DNA from: Rivularia sp. PCC 7116 | GTDB lineage: Bacteria; Cyanobacteriota; Cyanobacteriia; Cyanobacteriales; Nostocaceae | Assembly: GCF_000316665.1 (NCBI RefSeq) | Contig: NC_019678.1 | Location: forward strand, 7,783,001 to 7,847,000 | Reading direction: 5' to 3' | Length of the DNA stretch: 64,000 bases | Part shown: piece after piece, positions 10,112 through 22,100 of the stretch | How positions within the stretch are numbered: position 1 is the first letter of the stretch | Layout: each line of letters opens with the position of its first letter | Made by a program: the position numbers and the translations under genes | The notes under the pieces: model-generated | Told to the model about the DNA's origin: nothing | Seen by the model: the letters and a program-made list of their open reading frames with translations, nothing else | Databases searched by the model: none

Positions 10112-13100
10112 TTACTTTTCTATTTCTTGATTAGAAATCATATCTCCCATTGCCACCACAATTTTTCGCGAGCCTATATAAGGATTTCGTCCGTGAGAAG
10201 TTAAAATATTATCCAACATTAAGACATCTCCTTGTTGCCAAGGAAAACTCACCTGGGATTCTCTACAAATTTTTAGTATTTCTTTAACTACAGAGTTTTC
10301 AATAGTCGAACCATCGCCATAGTAAACATGACGTGGTAAATTTTCTTCTCCAAATAATGACAGCATATGCTCTTGTACATCTGCTTGCAAACAAGATATA
10401 TGATGTAATAATAATTGGTTAAAAAATACAGATTCACCTGTTTGCGGATGTTTGATAATTGCCGGACGTACTTGACTCGTTTTTAAGCCACCATTAGACT
10501 TCCATTCAAAATTAATTGCTGCTTGGTGACAGTAATTTTCTACTTCTTTTTTATCTGTAGTACCAAAAAAGTCTTGCCAGCTAACATCTAATCCTTCGGT
10601 GTAGTTGCGGACATACATTAGTTGTTTTTGCTCGAATTGTGTTCTTAATTTCCCTGGAAGCAATTGCAACAATTTTCTACAATCAACAATTGGCGTTTCT
10701 CCCCTTGATTGCGCTGGTTGCATACAAGAAAACCAGATTTTTTGGGGATAGCAATGCATGTGAGAACTTTCGTTGTGAAATAAAATAGCCTGTTCTGAGG
10801 GGTAAGGTGTAGAGCCATATACTTTGCCAGAAACCCCCGTGCGCGGTAAATCTCCATAATTTTCAAATAGCTTTGGAGAAATAGCTTGGGCTAATTTTTC
10901 AAAGTCTTCTGGTGAAGAAATAGAAAAATTACGAAATAAAATTCCACCGCTTTCAATTAATTTATTTTCTAAAAAATCTCGGTTATTTTTCGCCCAGTCG
11001 ATAATATCTACATTATTGTTTCCTGGTGTGATGACTAGAGGTAATTTTTCTCCATCATTAAGATAACTAGTCTGGATTAAATTTGACTGTGAAAAATTGA
11101 CTGCTTTAGGTTTAGCATTAATAAATTTCTTACGTTTAACATTTTTACGCTGCTGTTTTTGCTGTGTTTGTTTTTGTTTCTCAACTTCACTCAATATTTC
11201 TAAATCATTTATCCGAGCATCAGGTTGGTTGACGATATTTTCCAGCATAATTTGAAAATTATCTGACATTTTAGCAATTAGATTTCCCTCAAACAGGTCT
11301 TCTTTATACTGCCATTTTCCTGTAATACCTTGTTTAGTTTCTGTTAAAAACAGAGCTATATCAAATTTAGCTACTTCCTGTTGAGTTTCTAAAATCTTAA
11401 TGGTTAATTCCGGTAATTCCAGAGATGATTGTGGGACATTTTGCAGAACAAATAATACTTGAAATAATGGTGTGCTATTTACTCCCCGATTTGGTTGCAA
11501 AGCTTTGACTAATTCTGCAAAAGGTAAGTCCTGATGAGCATAAGCATCTAATGTTACTTGACGAACTCTTGCCAGTAATTCCCGAAAAGTGGGATTACCT
11601 TTCAAATCATTACGTAAAACTAAGATGTTGATAAAAAAGCCAATCAAAGCTTCTATTTCTTTTCGATTGCGGTTAGCAACATCAGTTCCCACAACAATAT
11701 CATCTTGATTGCTATAACGCTGTAGCAGAATGTTAAAAGCTGCTAACAAAGTCATAAATAAAGTTACACCTTCTTGACGATTTAGACTATAAATCGACTC
11801 AGCTAAATCACCAGGGATTAAAAATGTATGTTCGGCAAGTTTGTTGGTTGGGATTTTTTCTGTATTCTCAGATGTAGGTAACTGCAATACGGGTAAATTA
11901 GTACCAAGTTGCTGTTTCCAAAAATCAAGCTGTTGTTGTAAAACATCTCCTTGTAACCATTGTCGCTGCCAAACAGCAAAATCAGCATACTGAATTTCTA
12001 ATGGTAACAAGGGAGAAGATTCACCGTTACGAAAAGCATTGTACAGTGTAGCCAACTCCCTAGTCATAACCCCCAGCGACCAAGCATCAGAAATAATGTG
12101 ATGCATAGTCAATAACAACAGGTATTCTGTATCACTCAGTTGCAATAAACAACCCCGGATTAAACAATCCTTAGCCAAATCAAAAGCAAGTTGGACTTGT
12201 TCTTTTGCGAGTCTTTGAGTTTCTTGTGTGCGCTCATCTGAACATCGCAAATCTATCACGGGTAACTTCACCTCTAAGCGAGGATGAATGATTTGCACCG
12301 CTTGTCCATCAATGCTCTTAAAATTAGTACGTAAGACTTCGTGTCTATTAATGATTTCTTGAAAGCTTTGTTGTAAAGCACTAACATTAAGTTGACCAAC
12401 AAGACGCACGACAGCAGGCATGTTGTAAAAAGCACTTTCTCCTTCTAGTTGGTCGAGAATCCACAACCTTTCTTGAGCAAAGGATATTGGCAGTTGTTTA
12501 TCCCGCGATACTGGTAATAATGGTGGTGCTATTGGCTGTGAATCTTGTTGTGACTGTTGAATGAATTCGGCTAAATCGGCTACTGTCGGTGTTGCAAATA
12601 ATTGTCGCAGGGGAACTTCGATATTGAGATCGGAGCGTACCCGTGAAATAACCTGAGTTGCAAGTAAGGAATGTCCCCCTAATTCAAAGAAGTTATCTTC
12701 TATACTGACTTTTTCTATATTCAATATTTCTGACCAAATATTTACCAATATTTGTTCAATGGGATTTCGGGGATTAATATTAGTTTTTGCAGTTGTCTGG
12801 TTTGGCGCAGGTAATGCTTTTCTATCGAGTTTACCGTTAGGTGTCAGAGGTAGTGTCTCTATAGTGACAAAAAGATTCGGCACCATGTAGTTGGGTAATC
12901 TTTGAGCCACAAAATCGCGAAGTAAGGCTATTTCTAGGTTGCCAACAATATAAGCAACTAATCTATCTTCTGAGGAAATAACTACAGCTTGATTGACTAA
13001 AGGATGTTGACTTAAAACGGCTTCAATTTCCCCTAATTCAATGCGGAATCCTCGAATTTTGACCTGGTTATCAATACGTCCGATATACTCAATATTGCCA

Positions 13101-16100
13101 TCTTTTAAATAACGACCCAAATCCCCAGTTTTATATAATCTATTTCCCGATTGATGGTGAATAAATTTTTCTTGTGTTAATTGTGGACGATTGAGATAAC
13201 CCCGTGCAAGTCCACTACCACCAATATAAATTTCACCTACTACCCCAATTGGTACTGGTTGTTGATATTCATCATATAAATAAATTTGAGTATTATTAAT
13301 CGGTTTTCCAATTGGAATCGTATTAGTTTCTAATTGTGTGGTTTCTACTTGATAAAATGTTGACCAAATAGTAGTTTCAGTTGGTCCATAAAGATTCCAA
13401 AGACTACTACCAGATATTAATAATTGTGAAGCTAAATCATTAGTTAAAGCTTCCCCACCACAAAGAATCTTTAAGTTTGCACAACCTTGCCATCCCGCAG
13501 CCAGCAACATTCGCCAGGTGGCTGGTGTTGCTTGCATCACAGTTACCTGCTCAGCATCCATCAAAGAACTGAGTAATTTGCCATCTCCAGTTATTTGCTT
13601 TGTTGCTAAGACTAATTTCGCCCCTACTATTAAAGGTAAATACAGTTCGAGAGCGGCAATGTCAAAGCTGATTGTAGTAACAGCTAGAAGAGTATCATCT
13701 TTGGTTAATCCTGGATTTTGCTGCATTGATGTCAAGAAATTGACTACAGCATGATGAGCTATTTCTACACCTTTTGGTTTTCCCGTCGAGCCTGATGTAT
13801 AGATGATGTAGGCTAAATTATTTGAATTAACTTTTGTGATTGGGTTTTCTGTTGGTTGAACAGCAATTTTTTCTCTATCTTGAGTTAAGCAAACTAATGT
13901 TTTAATCTTGATATTGTTGAGATTAAATTTAGACGTATCTGTTAATAATATTGAGATTCGAGCATCAGATAAAATTAATTCCAAACGCTGTTGGGGATAA
14001 GCTGGATCTAGGGGAATATATGTTGCACCGGCTTTGAGAATTGCTAACAACCCAATCAGCATTTCTGAGGAGCGTTCTAAACAAATTCCTACCTTAGTTT
14101 CTGGTTTTACTCCTATTTTTTGTAAATAATGCGCTAGTTGATTGGCTTTTTTATTTAATTGTTGATAAGTTAATTCTTCCGATTCAAATACCACCGCTAC
14201 AGCATTACTGTTTTTTTCTACCTGCTGCTCAAATAACTGATGAATGCATTTATCTTGGGGATAATCCAGTTGCTTACTATTCCACTGTCGCAATAGTTTT
14301 TCTTCTGTTGTAGTCAACAAATTGAAGCTACTTACATCTTGTTTTGGATTTTCCACAATTGCTGACAACAAGTTGTGGAAATGAGCAGCCATACGCTCAA
14401 TAGTTGACTTATCAAACAAGTCAGTATTATATTCCCATTCGCCCATCAACCCCCCATCAGTTTCCGCGATTGATAGTGTTAAATCAAACTTAGCAACTGT
14501 GCGGTTGCTAACTAATTCGCTCAAAGTTACACCGGGTAATTTTACCTCACCAATTGAGGCATTTTGCAGCACAAACATCACTTGAAACAAAGGTGAATAA
14601 GCTAAAGAGCGTTGCGGTTGCAATGCTTCTACAACAGTTTCAAAAGGTACATCTTGATGTTCGTAAGCTCCAAGTGTTGTTTCTCTTACTTGTGCGAGTA
14701 ATTGATTAAAACTGGGATTATTTTCTAAGTTAGTCCTCAGCACCAAAGTATTGACAAAAGAGCCTATCAAAGGTTCTACTTCACTGCGGTTACGATTGGC
14801 TATGGGGGAACCGATGACAATATCTGATTGAGAACTGTAACGATACAATAAAGTTGCAAACCCTGCATACAAGGTCATAAATAAGGTAGTACCCGAATTA
14901 CGAGACAAGCTTTGCAATTTTTGAGTTAAATCATGATCTAAAGCAAAACTTTGAGTAGTACCTCGGTAAGTCTGTACGGTTGGACGAGGATAATCAGTAG
15001 GTAATTGTAGTAATTGTGGCACACCATTCAATTGCTGCTTCCAATAGTTGAGTTGAGTTTCTAGTAGTTCCCCGCTCAACCATTGTCTTTGCCACAGAGC
15101 AAAATCTGCATACTGAATTCCTAATTCTGGTAAGGGTGATGGCTCTCCCCGGTAAAAAGCTTGATATAAAATTGATAGTTCTTCAATCAATACCCCAATT
15201 GACCAACCATCGGCAACTATGTGGTGCATCGTCAGTAATAATACATATTCTGTACTATCTAGTTGCAGCAAATTACATCTAATTAATGGTGGCTTATCTA
15301 GGTCAAAGGGGGTAGTTGCTTGTTGCTGTACTTGTTGCTTGAGGACGGTTTCACGTTCTTGTTCTGAGTGTTGCTCTAAGTCCACCAAGTTTATCGGAGT
15401 GGTGAGTTCTGAGTGAATTACCTGTGTTGCTGTGCCATTCAAACTGTGGAAACTTGTGCGTAATATCTCGTGACGGCGTACTATTTCTGATAATGCTTGA
15501 CTCAAGGCATTGATATCTAAGTTTCCACTAATACGAACTGCTCCGGGGATATTATAAGTTGCACTCGACTCTTCTAGTTGGTTGAGGAACCACAGTCGCT
15601 CTTGTGCCCAGGATAAAGGTAATTCTTCATCGGAGCTTCTGGGTTGAATTAGAGGAAGATTTAATCCGCTATTGCTAGTACGTAAGTTCGTTAATCTTTG
15701 CTCTAATTGAGCTACTGTTGGAGATTCAAAGACTTTACGTAGGGGAATTTCTAAGGAAAAGGCTTCTTGGAGTCTGGAAATAACTTGAGTAGCAAGTAAG
15801 GAATGTCCCCCCAATTCAAAGAAGTTGTCGTAGATTCCCACATTTTCCACCTTTAGAACAGAAGCAAAGATACTAGCTATTATTTCTTCACTTTGGTTGC
15901 GTGGTGCTACGTATTCGTGTTCTCTCGAAGCACTATCTGGCGCAGGTAATGCTTTTCTATCGAGTTTACCGTTAGGTGTCAGAGGTAGTGTCTCTATAGT
16001 GACAAAAAGATTCGGCACCATGTAGTTGGGTAATCTTTGAGCCACAAAATCGCGAAGTAAGGCTATTTCTAGGTTGCCAACAATATAAGCAACTAATCTA

Positions 16101-19100
16101 TCTTCTGAGGAAATAACTACAGCTTGATTGACTAAAGGATGTTGACTTAAAACGGCTTCAATTTCCCCTAATTCAATGCGGAATCCTCGAATTTTGACCT
16201 GGTTATCAATACGTCCGATATACTCAATATTGCCATCTTTTAAATAACGACCCAAATCCCCAGTTTTATATAATCTATTTCCCGATTGATGGTGAATAAA
16301 TTTTTCTTGTGTTAATTGTGGACGATTGAGATAACCCCGTGCAAGTCCACTACCACCAATATAAATTTCACCTACTACCCCAATTGGTACTGGTTGTTGA
16401 TATTCATCATATAAATAAATTTGAGTATTATTAATCGGTTTTCCAATTGGAATCGTATTAGTTTCTAATTGTGTGGTTTCTACTTGATAAAATGTTGACC
16501 AAATAGTAGTTTCAGTTGGTCCATAAAGATTCCAAAGACTACTACCAGATATTAATAATTGTGAAGCTAAATCATTAGTTAAAGCTTCCCCGCCACAAAG
16601 AATCTTTAAGTTTGCACAACCTTGCCATCCCGCAGCCAGCAACATTCGCCAGGTGGCTGGTGTTGCTTGCATCACAGTTACTTGCTCAGCATCAATCAAA
16701 GAACTGAGTAATTTGCCATCTCCAGTTATTTGCTTTGTTGCTAAGACTAATTTCGCCCCTACTATTAAAGGTAAATACAGTTCGAGAGCGGCAATGTCAA
16801 AGCTGATTGTAGTAACAGCTAGAAGAGTATCATCTTTGGTTAATCCTGGATTTTGCTGCATTGATGTCAAGAAATTGACTACAGCATGATGAGCTATTTC
16901 TACACCTTTTGGTTTTCCCGTCGAGCCTGATGTATAGATGATGTAGGCTAAATTATTTGAATTAACTTTTGTGATTGGGTTTTCTGTTGGTTGAACAGCA
17001 ATTTTTTCTCTATCTTGAGTTAAGCAAACTAATGTTTTAATCTTGATATTGTTGAGATTAAATTTAGACGTATCTGTTAATAATATTGAGATTCGAGCAT
17101 CAGATAAAATTAATTCCAAACGCTGTTGGGGATAAGCTGGATCTAGGGGAATATATGTTGCACCGGCTTTGAGAATTGCTAACAACCCAATCAGCATTTC
17201 TGAGGAGCGTTCTAAACAAATTCCTACCTTAGTTTCTGGTTTTACTCCTATTTTTTGTAAATAATGCGCTAGTTGATTGGCTTTTTTATTTAATTGTTGA
17301 TAAGTTAATTCTTCCGATTCAAATACCACCGCTACAGCATTACTGTTTTTTTCTACCTGCTGCTCAAATAACTGATGAATGCATTTATCTTGGGGATAAT
17401 CCAGTTGCTTACTATTCCACTGTCGCAATAGTTTTTCTTCTGTTGTAGTCAACAAATTGAAGCTACTTACATCTTGTTTTGGATTTTCCACAATTGCTGA
17501 CAACAAGTTGTGGAAATGAGCAGCCATACGCTCAATAGTTGACTTATCAAACAAGTCAGTATTATATTCCCATTCGCCCATCAACCCCCCATCAGTTTCC
17601 GCGATTGATAGTGTTAAATCAAACTTAGCAACTGTGCGGTTGCTAACTAATTCGCTCAAAGTTACACCGGGTAATTTTACCTCACCAATTGAGGCATTTT
17701 GCAGCACAAACATCACTTGAAACAAAGGTGAATAAGCTAAAGAGCGTTGCGGTTGCAATGCTTCTACAACAGTTTCAAAAGGTACATCTTGATGTTCGTA
17801 AGCTCCAAGTGTTGTTTCTCTTACTTGTGCGAGTAATTGATTAAAACTGGGATTATTTTCTAAGTTAGTCCTCAGCACCAAAGTATTGACAAAAGAGCCT
17901 ATCAAAGGTTCTACTTCACTGCGGTTACGATTGGCTATGGGGGAACCGATGACAATATCTGATTGAGAACTGTAACGATACAATAAAGTTGCAAACCCTG
18001 CATACAAGGTCATAAATAAGGTAGTACCCGAATTACGAGACAAGCTTTGCAATTTTTGAGTTAAATCATGATCTAAAGCAAAACTTTGAGTAGTACCTCG
18101 GTAAGTCTGTACGGTTGGACGAGGATAATCAGTAGGTAATTGTAGTAATTGTGGCACACCATTCAATTGCTGCTTCCAATAGTTGAGTTGAGTTTCTAGT
18201 AGTTCCCCGCTCAACCATTGTCTTTGCCACAGAGCAAAATCTGCATACTGAATTCCTAATTCTGGTAAGGGTGATGGCTCTCCCCGGTAAAAAGCTTGAT
18301 ATAAAATTGATAGTTCTTCAATCAATACCCCAATTGACCAACCATCGGCAACTATGTGGTGCATCGTCAGTAATAATACATAGTCTGTACTATCTAGTTG
18401 CAGCAAATTACATCTAATTAATGGTGGCTTATCTAGGTCAAAGGGGGTAGTTGCTTGTTGCTGTACTTGTTGCTTGAGGACGGTTTCACGTTCTTGTTCT
18501 GAGTGTTGCTCTAAGTCCACCAAGTTTATCGGAGTGGTGAGTTCTGAGTGAATTACCTGTGTTGCTGTGCCATTCAAACTGTGGAAACTTGTGCGTAATA
18601 TCTCGTGACGGCGTACTATTTCTGATAATGCTTGACTCAAGGCATTGATATCTAAGTTTCCACTAATACGCACTGCTCCGGGGATATTATAAGTCGCACT
18701 CGACTCTTCTAGTTGGTTGAGGAACCACAGTCGCTCTTGTGCCCAGGATAAAGGTAATTCTTCATCGGAGCTTCTGGGTTGAATTAGAGGAAGATTTAAT
18801 CCGCTATTGCTAGTACGTAAGTTCGTTAATCTTTGCTCTAATTGAGCTACTGTTGGAGATGTAAATAAGTCTGCTAATTCTATTGATTTTATCTTTTCGG
18901 GAAACTTGATTTTAAATTGATTAAAAATTTTAGTCAGTGAAAGTGAATTAGCACCTAATTCAAAAAAATTATCATGTATTCCGACTTTATCTACTCCTAA
19001 AACATCTTGAATAATCTGAGAAATAGTTTGCTCAATTTCAGTTTTAGGCGCTACGTAATTAACATTTAATTCCCCGATAGCTTGTTGAGGATTGGGAAGT

Positions 19101-22100
19101 GCCAAACGATTTACTTTACCATTTGCAGACAGTGGTAATGCATCAAGAAATATAAAGCCCGATGGCACCATATATTCTGGTAATTTTTCACCGATAAATT
19201 GACGTATTTCTTCAGTATTAACAGCAATTTTATTTTCGAGTACTACATAAGCCACCAAGCTTTCTTTGTTATTTTCATTACTAGTAGCTGTTACCACTGC
19301 CGAACGAATCTCAGGATGTTGTACTAAAGCAGCTTCAATTTCTCCGGCTTCAATCCGGTATCCGCGAATCTTAATTTGAAAATCGGCTCTACCGAGAAAC
19401 TCAATATTACCGTCGGGAAGATAGCGTCCTAAATCTCCCGTGCGATAAAGACGACTACCCTTGTGTGGATGAGTAATAAAATTAGCATTAGTTTTTTCTT
19501 GATTGCGCCAATAGCCTTTTGCTAATTGAACTCCAGCACAGTACATTTCACCCGCAACCCAAACAGGACAATTGTCAAGAGTTTCGTTGAAAATATAATA
19601 CTTGGAATTAGCCATCGGTTGTCCGTAGGGAATACTTTTCCAAGTTGGTTCAACTTCCTCTATTAAATAACCAATATTCCAGATAGTTGTTTCTGTGGGA
19701 CCCCCAATACTGAGGATTTTCAAGCTTTCTGACTCGGGAGCTAATGCTTTGATTCGCTCTGGTAAGCTTATAGGTAGCCAATCTCCACCCATAATTACGA
19801 CACGTAAACTTTCAGGTAAATTCCTTGAGGTAGTTTCTAAAGTATCTACCAACATTTCCATCATCGTAGGAACTGAATTCCATAGCGTTACTCGTTCTTG
19901 TAACATCAATTCAGCCCAGTAATGGGGGTCTTTTACTGTTGCAGCATCAGGAAGAACAATAGTACCCCCCGCACTCAAAAGACCAAAGATATCGTAAACA
20001 GATAAATCATGATTGAGAGCGGTAAGTGCCAAAATCCGGTCTTGGGAATTAACATTAAACCGCTGATTGGTGGAGACAACAACATTAACAACATTGCGAT
20101 GAGTAATCATCACACCTTTAGGTAAACCAGTAGAACCAGAGGTGTAGATGACATAGGCTAGGTCGTCTGGGGAAGAGGAGGGAGGGAGGGAGAGAGTGAG
20201 AGAGGGAGGGAGGTAATTAATGGTATCTACGGAAAGTATTTGTATACTTTCATGTATATCAAGATTTTCATTTAACCAGGATTGAGTTAGAACAATCTCA
20301 ACCTGACTATTTTCTAACAAATATAATAAACGTTCTTCGGGCAATGCGGGATCAATAGGAACGTAAGCAGCACCAGCAGCTAAAATTCCCATTACTGCTA
20401 CAATCTGCTCCCAACCTTTTTCCATGACAACTGCCACCAATTGATTGGAGGTAACTTCTAGTTGTCGTAATTGATGACCGAGTTGCTGGGAAAGTTCATA
20501 TAATTCCTCATAGGTAAGATTGCGTTGGGATGAACTAACAGCCAAGTTATGAGGATATTTTTCAACTTGCTTGGCAAACAAGCTGTATAGTGTTTCATCA
20601 GAAATCGACATTGTGGTGTCGTTGATGCTTTCACGTTGCGATAATTGCCAAACGGGTATCAGTTGTCTGCTTGTCTCTTCCCAAATTGAATCGGTGGAAG
20701 CTAATTGTTTGAGGAAGCGACAATATGTTTCAAACATATCCTCTACCATTCCTTCGGGAAACAATTCGGGGATAACATCCCAGTTAAACAACAAAGCCCC
20801 ATTTTGCTCGACAACTTGATGGTCTAACCATACTTGGGAGGCTTGACTAATACCATAAACTAGTTCTCCAAATTGACTAAATACAGAGGTCTTTTGACCG
20901 ATAGCATCAAAGCCCAAGGTACTGGTAAATACAATCGGTATAGCACTAGGAGGTTTTCCTTGCTTGCGTGCTAATTCCCGCATAACCCGTACTCCACTAA
21001 CGTAGCGATGTTCTAAATCTTGCCACAGTTGTTTTTGCAACCGCATCGCACGGTTAGCAAACGACTCGCTTTGAGAATTATCTACCGTCAATAGAGTTAT
21101 TGAGGTAAAATCTCCCAAAATATCGTTGACTTGGGAATGTAATGGTAAGCGATTGAATAAAGCCAGGTTCATGGTAAAGCGGGAACTTTTACTCCAAAGA
21201 GTTAAAACTTCCGCAAAAGCCGCCATTAAGACTCCAGAAGCAGTTAAACCTGCATTTTGGGCTTTTTGTTTTAAATTTTGCCAAATTTGAGCATCAAGTT
21301 CTCCACTCAAACGCTTATTATGATGCTCTTTAATCGAACTGGGATTAACAGCTAAAGGTAATTCGGGAGCGGGAGGAAAATTATCTAAACGATTCACCCA
21401 ATAATCGAGAGATTGTTTATATAATTCTGTATCTTGCAGCGCTTGTTCTGCTAAAACATAATCCCGAAAAGTCAACTCTAGTGGTGGTAATTCCATCTGT
21501 GGATGTTTGCACAATTCAAACCACTCTTCAAACAGACGGAACATACTCCAAGCATCGAATATCTGCAAATCGTAGCTGATATGCAATCGCACGCAGTCAT
21601 TATCTAAAAGCGTAGCCCGAAATTCAAACAGAGGAAATGTGTCGGTAGGTAATACTTGATGGGACATCCGCTGTCGAATTTTTGCAATTTCAGCAGTAAT
21701 TATTTCCTCGTCTTCTCCACGCAAATCCAAAACCGGAATTTCATAAACAGGAACTTCTTCTAATACCTGCTGTTGTCCATCCGGTAACACAATAGCCCGC
21801 AGCATATCATGACGCTGAATTAATTTCTGTAAAGCTTTATTTAACTGCTCTATATCTAAACCACGACCTTCTATTTCATAGTAGCCATGATTAGCTACAT
21901 TTCCTAATTCAAATATACCGCTACGACCCACCCAAAATGCGTGTTGAATATCGGTGAGGGGAAATGGTTGGTAGCGATGTTCGGGTGCTGACTGAATAAC
22001 TGGTAATTCACAAGCATTCACCTGATTCTGACGCAGCATTAATAATAATTCTGCTTTGGATTGTGCCAATTGTTCGCGCAGTTGTGACGATAGCATTCCC

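Noticed and set aside
13518-16889. Two identical 78-codon plus-strand frames (13518-13754, 16653-16889)
   Set aside because: They are antisense to the duplicated adenylation domains and identical only because those are.
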